Shown in pieces: positions 11,642 to 24,400 of a stretch of 64,000 nt of DNA. A model generated the notes under the pieces. That model saw nothing but the letters and a program-made list of their open reading frames with translations, had not been told where the DNA came from and did no database searches. The translations under genes and the position numbers were made by a program. Source of the DNA: Endomychus coccineus. Its lineage: Eukaryota > Arthropoda > Insecta > Coleoptera > Endomychidae. Position 1 is the stretch's first letter, and every line of letters starts with the position of its first letter. Location of the stretch: positions 200,805,997 to 200,869,996 of the forward strand of contig OY294068.1 of the NCBI GenBank assembly GCA_958510875.1, read 5' to 3'.

Positions 11642-12249
11642 GATCGTCTACCGAGAAGTGAAAGAAGACGGCACCTGCTATTCCGAAGAAGGTCGAACCA
11701 CGCCGGTCGTCACGTTGTACTCGCGTAGCGGCAGCAGTTCCATAGCGGGCACCACGCTGTCACCCAGCACGCCCATACCCGGCACCCCCTCGATGTCGAA
11801 CTGCACCGTCGAGGACGTGCTGCAACTGTTGCGCCATCTCTTCGTCATAACGTCGAACGAGTCGCAAAAACAAGGGCAACAGCAGGAGTTCAACAATCAG
11901 CTGTTGGAACTGCTCGAGTCGGAGATCGCGCCCGAACAGTACAACAGCAAGAAACTGACGAACAAGTTGCTGCAACAGATCCAAGATCCTCTGGTGCTGT
12001 CCAGTTCGAGTTTGCCGACGTGGTGCGAGGAACTGAACCACTCTTGTCCGTTCCTGTTCCCGTTCGAGTCCAGGCAGTTGTACTTCAATTGTACGGCGTT
12101 CGGCGCGTCGCGCAGCATAGTGTGGCTGCAGACGCAGCGCGACGTCACGATGGAGCGACAGAGGGCGCCGGGTTTGTCGCCGCGCAGGGACGATCCGCAC
12201 GAGTTCAGGGTCGGCAGGTTGAAACACGACCGTATCAAAGTTCCTAGGG
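11642..12249 (+). CDS. HECTD1: HECTD1 exon, region just upstream of the HECT domain
   Basis: About 202 codons. The split Thr codon leads into [11 protein letters not shown], then an S/T/P-rich linker, the conserved [12 protein letters not shown], a Gln-rich helix, [56 protein letters not shown] and [16 protein letters not shown]. These are the most conserved pre-HECT motifs of HECTD1. Compared with the vertebrate protein as I remember it, the segment between IVYRE and VEDVLQLL is about 100 residues shorter. The acceptor is TTATTCTAG at 11641; the donor is GTGAGT at 12250, after the first base of a Gly codon. Confidence 0.95.
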
Positions 12250-12310
12250 GTGAGTAGAACATTTTTTTTTCGCTTGTAGTCAAATATGACGTTTCCTCTC
12301 GATTTTCCAG

Positions 12311-12890
12311 GTGAAGCCTTGTTCGATTGGGCCATTCAGGTGATGAGAACCCACTGCAGTAGAAAGTCGATATTGGAGGTTGAATTTACCGGCGAAGAAG
12401 GTACCGGCTTAGGACCGACGTTGGAGTTTTACGCTCTGGTCGCGGCCGACATTCAACGCCGCGATTTGGCCATGTGGATATGCGACGACGAGACGATCAA
12501 TTCGCAGGAGACGGTCGATCTGGGCGAGGGCGTCAAACCGCCCGGCTATTACGTACGTCGTACGTCGGGTCTGTTCCCGGCGCCGCTACCCCAAAACTCG
12601 GAGCTATGCGACAAGACGGTCAAACAGTTTTGGTTCTTGGGCGTGTTTTTGGCGAAGGTGTTGCAGGACAATCGACTGGTTGATTTGCCGTTGTCGCACA
12701 GTTTCCTCAAGCTGATGTGTCACGGCGAGATACAGAACACGGTCAACGAGCGGATCGGCTTCGCGGGAATGAAACGGACGACGATCGACGACGACATCAT
12801 GACGTCGAGTCTGATTTCGGAGGAGAGCGAGAAGGAATTGGAACTGGATCCGCCGAAGATCAATTCGGAGGAGAACAATAAGAGAATCTG
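12311..12890 (+). CDS. HECTD1: HECTD1, N-lobe of the HECT domain
   Basis: About 193 codons after a short 61-bp intron (acceptor GATTTTCCAG). The sequence begins GEALFDWAIQVM and contains the HECT N-lobe hallmarks LEVEFTGEEGTGLGPTLEFY, PPGYYVRRTSGLFPAPLP, FWFLGVFLAKVLQDNRLVDL and SHSFLKLMCHGEI. The N-lobe binds the ubiquitin-loaded E2 enzyme. An acidic, lysine-containing insert (EESEKELELDPPK) precedes the donor GTAAGT at 12891, placed after two bases of a Trp codon completed at 14644. Confidence 0.95.
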
Positions 12891-14643
12891 GTAAGTGCTT
12901 GTTTGTTTACGAGATTTCTAATTATTTGAACATTTGTATTTTATTTTTATTGCAACAGGAATTGATTTTTTCAAAATAAAATTATAAAATATGAATAAAA
13001 CGCAACTTATTATGTCTTATTCGCATTTTATTATTCCACATTTTATAAACTTTCCAATATTTTATTACGAGAAATTGTTGAAAAAGTTTGTAATGTATCT
13101 GCTGCTTTTTTTTCAAATTTTCAATAATTTATATTAATTTGTTGATATAACGTTTAGATTTAATATCAATTATTTTTTATTTGAAACAAAAAAATTAAGA
13201 TTAAAGTTAATAGAAAAATATTATTAATTTATTTATATTGATTTATTAAGGACGACAAATTTTTTTGGTACCTTCTTGAAAAAGTTTTAAATATATCTTA
13301 GTTGTTTCATACTAATATTAATTTTAAAAAAAATTACTTCAAATTTTTTTCAAATTTTCAATATATATTAATTTGTTGATATTAAGTTTTGATTTAATAT
13401 CAATTATTTTTTATTTGAAACAAAAAAAATAAGATCAAAGCTAAGGGAAAAATATTTTGAATTCATTTATATCGATTTACTACGGCTTACAATTTTTTTG
13501 GTACCTAAATCAGGATTTTAAATAATTTGAGATTTTCTTGATTTAATATCTACTGTTGAATGTTATGCAATTATTTTTTATTTAAAATAAATAAAGATCA
13601 AATTTAATAGAAAGATATTTTGCATTCATTTATTTTGATTTATTGAGGACGAAATATTATTGGAACATTAAAAAATAAATTTTGAAAAAACTTTGCTATA
13701 TTTTATTGTTATAATTCTTGAAAAAGTTTTAAATATATCTTTGTGCCTTCGTTGTTTTATAATAATATTAATTTAAAAAAAAATTACTTCAAAATACCTT
13801 TTTTTTCAAAGTTTCAATATATATTAATTTGTTGATATTAAGTTTAGATTTAATATCAATTATTTTTTATATGGAAAAATATTTTGAAATCATTTATATC
13901 GATTTATTACGAATTACAATTTTTTTGGTACCTAAATCAGGATTTTGAATAATTTGAGATTTTCTTGATTTAATATCTACTGTTGAATGTTATCCAATTA
14001 TTTTTCATTTAAAATAAATGAATAAAGATCAAATTTAATAGAAAGATATTTTGCATTCATTTATTTTGATTTATTATGAACGAAAAATTTGTTTGGGGAC
14101 CTAAATCAGGAAAATATGTTTTTACGAAACATTCAAAAAAAAAATTGAAAAACGCGAGGGGGCAATCTTGAATTAGAATCTGACCAATGTTTTCATTTTA
14201 AAAAATATTCATTCTTTAAATTGTTGTTTTTACATGTAGATTTTTTTACTTGGAATAAACAAAATTAAGATCAAATTTGACAGAAAAATATTTTGAATTC
14301 ATTTATTTTGATTTATTACGGGCGACAATTTTTTATGGTACCTGAATCAGGAAATTTGGTGTTAACGAAACATTGAAATAAAAAAATCAGAAGAAACGGA
14401 AGGGGGACAATCTTGAATTAGATTCTGACCGATTTCATTAAAATTTCATTGAAAAATATTTTTAATTTATCTTCAAACATGGAATAGAAAAGAAATGTGA
14501 TAGTTTGAATTTATTACAACGCGAAAACATAAAAATAAATTACTATATATGCTTTATTAACCATCAATTTCAATATATTTAAAAAAAAAGAAATCAAATC
14601 GGAAATAAGTGAACTGTAGAATGAAGTTGTTTGATGATCGCAG
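12891..14643 (+). other. HECTD1: HECTD1 intron with internal duplications
   Basis: A 1.75-kb AT-rich intron. From about 13060 to 14350 it consists of imperfect repeats about 430-445 bp apart: GGTACCTAAATCAGG at 13499 and 13927 (with a variant near 14336) and CTTGAAAAAGTTTTAAATAT at about 13274 and 13715. A shorter module recurs six times, each with CATTTAT, GATTTATTA and a G/C-richer tetramer before GGTACC or a variant. No ORF is present. Confidence 0.7.
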
Positions 14644-15168
14644 GTACGGCAACATATTGAACGAGGAAGATCTGTACGACATCGACCCGATCCGCGCCAC
14701 CTTCTTGAAACAAATCCGCGACCTGGTCAAACAAAAGCAACGCATCGTGCAGGATCTGACGCTATCCGCCGAGGTCAAGTCGCACCAGATCCAGAATCTC
14801 TGTCTGAATCACGCGAGCGGTCCCGTCCTTCTCGAAGACTTAGCTTTAACTTTCACGTACGCGCCCAGTTCGAGCGTGTTCGGATTTTCGGCTGTGGAAC
14901 TGGTGCCGAACGGCGCCGACATCGAAGTGAACATTGAGAATATCGAAGAGTACGCGGAACTGACGACGTCCTTCTGTTTGGAAAAGGGCATCGCGCGTCA
15001 ACTGGACGCTTTCTATAAGGGTTTCGCCACCGTGTTTCCGATGGAAAAGTTGACCGCGTTCAGTCCGGAAGAGATGCGGGTGATGCTCTGCGGCGATCAG
15101 AATCCTCAATGGACCCGAGACGATCTACTCAATTACACTGAACCCAAATTGGGTTACACGAAGGACAG
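14644..15168 (+). CDS. HECTD1: HECTD1, middle of the HECT domain
   Basis: 175 codons that complete W and continue YGNILNEEDLYDIDPIRATF. Conserved HECT features: LEDLALTFTYAPSSSVFGF, VELVPNGADIEVN, ENIEEYAELTTSFCLEKGI, FATVFPMEKLTAFSPEE, MRVMLCGDQNPQWTRDDL and NYTEPKLGYTKDR. They cover the end of the N-lobe, the hinge and the start of the C-lobe. The acceptor is TGATCGCAG at 14643 and the donor GTATGT at 15169, after two bases of a Ser codon. Confidence 0.95.
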
Positions 15169-17260
15169 GTATGTGGTTTGAGTATATACAACATTTTTTT
15201 TCCAGTACGGCAACTTTTTTCTATGGGGATTTTCAAAAACTTCGTAAAATAACATCAAATCTCATTATAATTTTTAATAATGCAAGTTTTTCATACAATT
15301 TAATTAGAAATTAATGATTAACGAATTTTTTTCGAAATTTTCGTAGATTTAATTAATTTTTTGCATCAATTATAGAATTTGGGCAATTTTGTACTTTTAT
15401 TATAAAAAAATGGGATTCAAAAAAAGATTTTGTTTGAAAATTGATTGTATGCTGAAATTGTAGAATGTGTGATCAATTTTGTTTTTTATCTAAAAGAATG
15501 AAGGGGGGTTCAAAAAACGTATAAAATTCCATCATATTTTCAAATTTCTCTTTCAAAAACTTGGTATTCTGTGAAAAGAAATATTATTCAATGTTTTCTC
15601 TTAAGATTTTATTTTATAATTCATTAATTGCTGGAATTTTCGCTAATTTAATTAATTTTTTGCATCAATTATAGAATTTTTGGGCAATTTTGTATTTTTG
15701 TTCTAAAAAAATTGATTATTTTTACTCTAAAAAAATTAAGCGTGTTTCAAAAAATTGACCCAACTCCATTATAATTTTAAAAATCTATGTTTCACAAACT
15801 TTATAATCTTTAATGAGCAATTTTCCCATATTTTCCAATGTTTTCTCTTGAGATTTTATTTTAAAATTCATTAATTTCTGGAATGTTCGCCAATTTAATT
15901 CAATTTTTACATCAATTATAGAATTTTTGGGCAATTTTGTATTTTTATTTGAAAAAAATGAAGCTTGTTTCAAAAAATTTACCCAACTCCGTTATAATTT
16001 AAAAAATCTATGTTTCACTAACTTTATAATCTTCAAAAAGCAATTTTCTCCATATTTTTAAATGTTTTCTCTTCAGATTTTAATTGAAAATTTATTAAAT
16101 GCTGAAATTATAGAATTCCTAAGAATTTATTTTAAAATTCATTAATTGCTGGAATTTTCATCAATCTAATTTTTTTTTGCATCAATTATGGAGTTTTTGG
16201 GCAATTTTGTTATTTTATTGTAAAAAATTAAGCGGGTTTCAAAAAACTTACACAACTTCATTAAAATTTAAAAAATATATGTTTCACAGTAAATTTATAA
16301 TCTTTGAAAAGCAATTTTTCCGATATTTCTTAATGTTTTCTCTTTAGATTATGATTGAAAATTAATTAAATGCTGAAATTATAGAATTTATAAGATTTTA
16401 TTTTAAAATTTCTTAATTGCTGTAATTTTCGCCAATTTAATTGATTTTTTACATAATTATGGAATTTGTGGGCAATTTTATATTTTTATTGTAAAAAAAT
16501 GAAGCGGGTTTCAAAAAACTTACACAACTTAAAATTAAAAAAAATTGTGTTTCAGAAAGTCGGTAATCTTTGAAAAGGAATTTTTCCCATAGTTAATGTT
16601 TTTTCTTAAGATTTTGTTTGAAAATTTATTAAATGCTGAAATTATAAAATGTTTGGTCAATTTTGTATTTTATCTAAAAGAATGAAGCGGTATTCGAAAA
16701 TCATTAGAAATTCCATCATAATTTCAAAAATTATGTTTCATAAACTTGGTATCTTTGAAAACCAATTCTTCCCATATTTTTCAAGTTTTCTCTAAAATTT
16801 TGATTAATTGCTCAAATTTTCGTCAATGTAGTTAATTTTTTGCATCAATTTTTCTACTTTTATTCTAAAAGTTTTAAAAAACATAAAACTCCATTTTTCC
16901 AATCACAAAACTACCAATTCTTTTCGCATTTTTCAACGTTTTTTGGAAATTTGCACCCATTAGCTCATTTTCCGCAATAACTTTGAAACCTTTGTGCAAT
17001 TTGTTTTGTTTTACATGATTTTGCAGTTTTGAAAAATCCAAAACAACTGTATAGTATATTATTGCTATTGAATTGTGAATTTTTGTTTTATTCAAAATGT
17101 TATTATTCTTCTGGTTTGCACCCTAGCTCTTTTATTTTCTCCACCCTGTATTCGGAAGTCAGTATAATCTATGAAATACAGGATGGACGAAACGAAAAAG
17201 CTCTAGTGTTTAATTTCGCACGAATCCGACTTGATCGAACGTCCTTTTCGCCTTTTTCAG
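15169..17260 (+). other. HECTD1: HECTD1 intron containing old satellite monomers (family S)
   Basis: The 2.1-kb intron is largely built of diverged repeats of the same monomer found in the array downstream of the gene: AATGTTTTCTC or a close variant recurs at about 15591, 15836, 16060, 16330 and 16592, followed each time by GATTTTATTTTAAAATTCATT, a GGAATTTTCGCCAATTTAATT-like stretch, a TGCATCAATTATAGAATTTT-like stretch and GGCAATTTTGTA. The monomer near 15540-15700 (CTTGGTATTCTGTGAAAAG) is closest to the amplified downstream version. The distal part (16900-17250) is unique. Confidence 0.85.
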
Positions 17261-17543
17261 TCCCGGTTTCTTGAGGTTCGTGAACGTGCTGTTGGAGATG
17301 TCGCCGGAGGAGAGGAAGGCCTTCTTGCAATTCACGACGGGTTGCAGTTCGTTACCGCCAGGCGGTCTGGCGAATCTCTATCCGCGTTTAACGGTGGTGC
17401 GTAAAGTGGCGGCGGGCGAAGGTTCATATCCTTCTGTTAACACGTGCGTCCATTATCTAAAGCTACCCGATTATCCGACGGAGGAGATCCTAAGACAGAG
17501 ACTTTTAGCAGCTACTAAAGAGAAAGGATTCCATTTGAATTAG
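17261..17543 (+). CDS. HECTD1: HECTD1, C-lobe with catalytic cysteine and stop codon
   Basis: Last coding exon, 94 codons including the stop. It completes Ser and reads [19 protein letters not shown], then [29 protein letters not shown] and [18 protein letters not shown], ending TKEKGFHLN before TAG at 17541-17543. The Cys in [10 protein letters not shown] (codon 17445-17447) is the active-site residue that forms the ubiquitin thioester in HECT ligases; all surrounding family residues are present. The acceptor is CCTTTTTCAG at 17260. The C-terminal end matches vertebrate HECTD1 almost residue for residue. Confidence 0.96.
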
Positions 17544-18130
17544 ATGCATCTTAAACTAAACTAAATTGTACCTTTTAAATTAATGTTTAATCTTATTAGG
17601 ATAAAGTATAAAACCATTTCAAAAGGAGAGTACTGAACATTTTTCTATTGTTTGTATTCTAATTTCAAATGTAATTTTTTTTTGTTCTTAGGTAAATTTT
17701 TAAGTGTACTTTTTAAAAAATGTACGCTGTTTATATTTGTATTATTCACAATACACATCCATAGAACAACAAACAAACAAACACACGCTACGCAGACTGT
17801 TATAAACAGTTGGAAGAAGATAAAATGTGGGAGGAAAGAATGATAAAGATCTTAGTATTAATAAAGATAATGAATTTATTGACCAAATTTATCATTTCTA
17901 AGTGATTGATTTAATTGAAATGTGATTATTATGCAATATGAAGAGTATTTAATTGAAGATGGTGAAGAATATATTGCACTTGGGGGTATTTATGGTTTAG
18001 TTGTAATGATTTTTTTTTTGCTTGAAAATACTTTCATCATAACAATACATTGTAGGAAATATGTCTCTGTATGTATTTGATGTTAAATACAATGATGTGT
18101 TAGCCCGAATAAATAAATTTACCAATCTAT
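17544..18130 (+). other. HECTD1: HECTD1 3' UTR with poly(A) signal
   Basis: AT-rich sequence after the stop codon, with an AATAAA overlapping a second one at 18109-18117 (CCGAATAAATAAATTT) and a weaker one near 17861. The region is unique and ends where mobile-element sequence starts at about 18170, which fits a transcript end near 18,130. Confidence 0.55.
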
Positions 18131-18169
18131 TAATATTTATTTTTTTCCATACCCAGCTTCTTCTTTAGC

Positions 18170-18470
18170 TATACAGGGTGTTTATTAAGTACTTGTACAA
18201 ACTTAGAGAGGGAATCTTCGACTAATTTTAAGATAAAAAGTTCATATGTACAAGGGTCCACAGCATAGAGGTTAGTTCTTGAGATACAGGGCGTCTAAAA
18301 AAAATGTTTTATTTAATTTTTTGATTATATTTTCGTTCAATAACACGGCTATTTGACGAAATTCGGGATATTGTGGGAGTATTAGTGATGAGATGAGATA
18401 CTCAGATATTTACTTAGTTTTTTGTTAAATGTTAGGGGGCTGTACCTAAATTGAAATAAAATCATTCCTC
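18170..18470. mobile_element. Fragment of an unclassified mobile element (family T), likely progenitor of the chimeric satellite
   Basis: Begins TACAGGGTGTTTATTAAG, a terminus style common in insect DNA elements, runs through unique sequence, then GTTCTTGAGATACAGGGCGTC, a long AT-rich part with AATAACACGGCTATTTGACG, and GGGGGCTGTACC. From TTCTTGAGATACAGG rightwards it is the T half of every unit of the array that follows. This copy alone has the left extension and two small insertions (TTGTGGGAG; GATGAGATGAGATAC), so it appears to be outside the homogenised array. Its family is unknown to me. Confidence 0.65.
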
Positions 18471-21400
18471 TTTCAGAAACTTGGTATTCTGTGAGAAGAA
18501 ATATTATTCAATGTTTTCTCTTGAGATTTTATTCTAAAATTCATTAATTGCTGGAATTTTCGCCAATTTAATTAATTTTTTGCATCAATTATGGAATTTT
18601 TCGTCAATTTTGTATTTTTATTGTAAAAAAAATTAAGCTGGTCTCGAAAAACTTACCCAACTCAATTATAATTTCGAAATTCTATGTTTCAGAAACTTAA
18701 AAATCTTTTAAACCAATTTTTGCCATATTTTTCAATGTCTTCTCTTGAGATTTTATTTTAAAATTCATTAATTTCTGAAATTTTCGCCAATTTAATTCAA
18801 TTTTTGCATCAATTATAAATTTTTTTGGCAATTTTGTATTTTTATTCTAAAAAAATGAAGCGTGTTTCAAAAAACTGACCCAACTCCATATTTTTCAATT
18901 GTTTCCCTTCTTGAGATACAGGATGTCGAAAAAAAAATGTTTTATTTAATTTTTTGATTATATTTTCGTTCAATAACACGGCTATTTGACGAAATTCCGG
19001 ATATTGGGAGTATTAGTGATGAGATACTCAGATATTTACTTAGTTTTTTGTTAAATGTTAGGGGGCTGTACCTAAATTGAAATAAAATCATTCCTCTTTC
19101 AGAAACTTGGTATTCTGTGAGAAGAAATATTATTCAATGTTTTCTCTTGAGATTTTATTCTAAAATTCATTAATTGCTGGAATTTTCGCCAATTTAATTA
19201 ATTTTTTGCATTATAGATTTTTTTGGCAATTTTGTATTTTTATTCTAAAAAAATGAAGCGTGTTTCAAAAAACTGACCCAACTCCATATTTTTCAACTGT
19301 TTCCCTTCTTGAGATACAGGATGTCGAAAAAAAAATGTTTTATTTAATTTTTTGATTATATTTTCGTTCAATAACACGGCTATTTGACGAAATTCGGGAT
19401 ATTGGGAGTATTAGTGATGAGATACTTAGATATTTACTTAGTTTTTTGTTAAATGTTAGGGGGCTGTACCTAAATTGAAATAAAATCATTCCTCTTTCAG
19501 AAACTTGGTATTCTGTGAGAAGAAATATTATTCAATGTTTTCTCTTGAGATTTTATTCTAAAATTCATTAATTGCTGGAATTTTCGCCAATTTAATTAAT
19601 TTTTTGCATTATAGATTTTTTTGGCAATTTTGTATTTTTATTCTAAAAAAATGAAGCGTGTTTCAAAAAACTGACCCAACTCCATATTTTTCAACTGTTT
19701 CCCTTCTTGAGATACAGGATGTCGAAAAAAAAATGTTTTATTTAATTTTTTGATTATATTTTCGTTCAATAACACGGCTATTTGACGAAATTCGGGATAT
19801 TGGGAGTATTAGTGATGAGATACTTAGATATTTACTTAGTTTTTTGTTAAATGTTAGGGGGCTGTACCTAAATTGAAATAAAATCATTCCTCTTTCAGAA
19901 ACTTGGTATTCTGTGAGAAGAAATATTATTCAATGTTTTCTCTTGAGATTTTATTCTAAAATTCATTAATTGCTGGAATTTTCGCCAATTTAATTAATTT
20001 TTTGCATTATAGATTTTTTTGGCAATTTTGTATTTTTATTCTAAAAAAATGAAGCGTGTTTCAAAAAACTGACCCAACTCCATATTTTTCAACTGTTTCC
20101 CTTCTTGAGATACAGGATGTCGAAAAAAAAATGTTTTATTTAATTTTTTGATTATATTTTCGTTCAATAACACGGCTATTTGACGAAATTCGGGATATTG
20201 GGAGTATTAGTGATGAGATACTTAGATATTTACTTAGTTTTTTGTTAAATGTTAGGGGGCTGTACCTAAATTGAAATAAAATCATTCCTCTTTCAGAAAC
20301 TTGGTATTCTGTGAGAAGAAATATTATTCAATGTTTTCTCTTGAGATTTTATTCTAAAATTCATTAATTGCTGGAATTTTCGCCAATTTAATTAATTTTT
20401 TGCATTATAGATTTTTTTGGCAATTTTGTATTTTTATTCTAAAAAAATGAAGCGTGTTTCAAAAAACTGACCCAACTCCATATTTTTCAACTGTTTCCCT
20501 TCTTGAGATACAGGATGTCGAAAAAAAAATGTTTTATTTAATTTTTTGATTATATTTTCGTTCAATAACACGGCTATTTGACGAAATTCGGGATATTGGG
20601 AGTATTAGTGATGAGATACTTAGATATTTACTTAGTTTTTTGTTAAATGTTAGGGGGCTGTACCTAAATTGAAATAAAATCATTCCTCTTTCAGAAACTT
20701 GGTATTCTGTGAGAAGAAATATTATTCAATGTTTTCTCTTGAGATTTTATTCTAAAATTCATTAATTGCTGGAATTTTCGCCAATTTAATTAATTTTTTG
20801 CATTATAGATTTTTTTGGCAATTTTGTATTTTTATTCTAAAAAAATGAAGCGTGTTTCAAAAAACTGACCCAACTCCATATTTTTCAACTGTTTCCCTTC
20901 TTGAGATACAGGATGTCGAAAAAAAAATGTTTTATTTAATTTTTTGATTATATTTTCGTTCAATAACACGGCTATTTGACGAAATTCGGGATATTGGGAG
21001 TATTAGTGATGAGATACTTAGATATTTACTTAGTTTTTTGTTAAATGTTAGGGGGCTGTACCTAAATTGAAATAAAATCATTCCTCTTTCAGAAACTTGG
21101 TATTCTGTGAGAAGAAATATTATTCAATGTTTTCTCTTGAGATTTTATTCTAAAATTCATTAATTGCTGGAATTTTCGCCAATTTAATTAATTTTTTGCA
21201 TTATAGATTTTTTTGGCAATTTTGTATTTTTATTCTAAAAAAATGAAGCGTGTTTCAAAAAACTGACCCAACTCCATATTTTTCAACTGTTTCCCTTCTT
21301 GAGATACAGGATGTCGAAAAAAAAATGTTTTATTTAATTTTTTGATTATATTTTCGTTCAATAACACGGCTATTTGACGAAATTCGGGATATTGGGAGTA

Positions 21401-24400
21401 TTAGTGATGAGATACTTAGATATTTACTTAGTTTTTTGTTAAATGTTAGGGGGCTGTACCTAAATTGAAATAAAATCATTCCTCTTTCAGAAACTTGGTA
21501 TTCTGTGAGAAGAAATATTATTCAATGTTTTCTCTTGAGATTTTATTCTAAAATTCATTAATTGCTGGAATTTTCGCCAATTTAATTAATTTTTTGCATT
21601 ATAGATTTTTTTGGCAATTTTGTATTTTTATTCTAAAAAAATGAAGCGTGTTTCAAAAAACTGACCCAACTCCATATTTTTCAACTGTTTCCCTTCTTGA
21701 GATACAGGATGTCGAAAAAAAAATGTTTTATTTAATTTTTTGATTATATTTTCGTTCAATAACACGGCTATTTGACGAAATTCGGGATATTGGGAGTATT
21801 AGTGATGAGATACTTAGATATTTACTTAGTTTTTTGTTAAATGTTAGGGGGCTGTACCTAAATTGAAATAAAATCATTCCTCTTTCAGAAACTTGGTATT
21901 CTGTGAGAAGAAATATTATTCAATGTTTTCTCTTGAGATTTTATTCTAAAATTCATTAATTGCTGGAATTTTCGCCAATTTAATTAATTTTTTGCATTAT
22001 AGATTTTTTTGGCAATTTTGTATTTTTATTCTAAAAAAATGAAGCGTGTTTCAAAAAACTGACCCAACTCCATATTTTTCAACTGTTTCCCTTCTTGAGA
22101 TACAGGATGTCGAAAAAAAAATGTTTTATTTAATTTTTTGATTATATTTTCGTTCAATAACACGGCTATTTGACGAAATTCGGGATATTGGGAGTATTAG
22201 TGATGAGATACTTAGATATTTACTTAGTTTTTTGTTAAATGTTAGGGGGCTGTACCTAAATTGAAATAAAATCATTCCTCTTTCAGAAACTTGGTATTCT
22301 GTGAGAAGAAATATTATTCAATGTTTTCTCTTGAGATTTTATTCTAAAATTCATTAATTGCTGGAATTTTCGCCAATTTAATTAATTTTTTGCATTATAG
22401 ATTTTTTTGGCAATTTTGTATTTTTATTCTAAAAAAATGAAGCGTGTTTCAAAAAACTGACCCAACTCCATATTTTTCAACTGTTTCCCTTCTTGAGATA
22501 CAGGATGTCGAAAAAAAAATGTTTTATTTAATTTTTTGATTATATTTTCGTTCAATAACACGGCTATTTGACGAAATTCGGGATATTGGGAGTATTAGTG
22601 ATGAGATACTTAGATATTTACTTAGTTTTTTGTTAAATGTTAGGGGGCTGTACCTAAATTGAAATAAAATCATTCCTCTTTCAGAAACTTGGTATTCTGT
22701 GAGAAGAAATATTATTCAATGTTTTCTCTTGAGATTTTATTCTAAAATTCATTAATTGCTGGAATTTTCGCCAATTTAATTAATTTTTTGCATTATAGAT
22801 TTTTTTGGCAATTTTGTATTTTTATTCTAAAAAAATGAAGCGTGTTTCAAAAAACTGACCCAACTCCATATTTTTCAACTGTTTCCCTTCTTGAGATACA
22901 GGATGTCGAAAAAAAAATGTTTTATTTAATTTTTTGATTATATTTTCGTTCAATAACACGGCTATTTGACGAAATTCGGGATATTGGGAGTATTAGTGAT
23001 GAGATACTTAGATATTTACTTAGTTTTTTGTTAAATGTTAGGGGGCTGTACCTAAATTGAAATAAAATCATTCCTCTTTCAGAAACTTGGTATTCTGTGA
23101 GAAGAAATATTATTCAATGTTTTCTCTTGAGATTTTATTCTAAAATTCATTAATTGCTGGAATTTTCGCCAATTTAATTAATTTTTTGCATTATAGATTT
23201 TTTTGGCAATTTTGTATTTTTATTCTAAAAAAATGAAGCGTGTTTCAAAAAACTGACCCAACTCCATATTTTTCAACTGTTTCCCTTCTTGAGATACAGG
23301 ATGTCGAAAAAAAAATGTTTTATTTAATTTTTTGATTATATTTTCGTTCAATAACACGGCTATTTGACGAAATTCGGGATATTGGGAGTATTAGTGATGA
23401 GATACTTAGATATTTACTTAGTTTTTTGTTAAATGTTAGGGGGCTGTACCTAAATTGAAATAAAATCATTCCTCTTTCAGAAACTTGGTATTCTGTGAGA
23501 AGAAATATTATTCAATGTTTTCTCTTGAGATTTTATTCTAAAATTCATTAATTGCTGGAATTTTCGCCAATTTAATTAATTTTTTGCATTATAGATTTTT
23601 TTGGCAATTTTGTATTTTTATTCTAAAAAAATGAAGCGTGTTTCAAAAAACTGACCCAACTCCATATTTTTCAACTGTTTCCCTTCTTGAGATACAGGAT
23701 GTCGAAAAAAAAATGTTTTATTTAATTTTTTGATTATATTTTCGTTCAATAACACGGCTATTTGACGAAATTCGGGATATTGGGAGTATTAGTGATGAGA
23801 TACTTAGATATTTACTTAGTTTTTTGTTAAATGTTAGGGGGCTGTACCTAAATTGAAATAAAATCATTCCTCTTTCAGAAACTTGGTATTCTGTGAGAAG
23901 AAATATTATTCAATGTTTTCTCTTGAGATTTTATTCTAAAATTCATTAATTGCTGGAATTTTCGCCAATTTAATTAATTTTTTGCATTATAGATTTTTTT
24001 GGCAATTTTGTATTTTTATTCTAAAAAAATGAAGCGTGTTTCAAAAAACTGACCCAACTCCATATTTTTCAACTGTTTCCCTTCTTGAGATACAGGATGT
24101 CGAAAAAAAAATGTTTTATTTAATTTTTTGATTATATTTTCGTTCAATAACACGGCTATTTGACGAAATTCGGGATATTGGGAGTATTAGTGATGAGATA
24201 CTTAGATATTTACTTAGTTTTTTGTTAAATGTTAGGGGGCTGTACCTAAATTGAAATAAAATCATTCCTCTTTCAGAAACTTGGTATTCTGTGAGAAGAA
24301 ATATTATTCAATGTTTTCTCTTGAGATTTTATTCTAAAATTCATTAATTGCTGGAATTTTCGCCAATTTAATTAATTTTTTGCATTATAGATTTTTTTGG

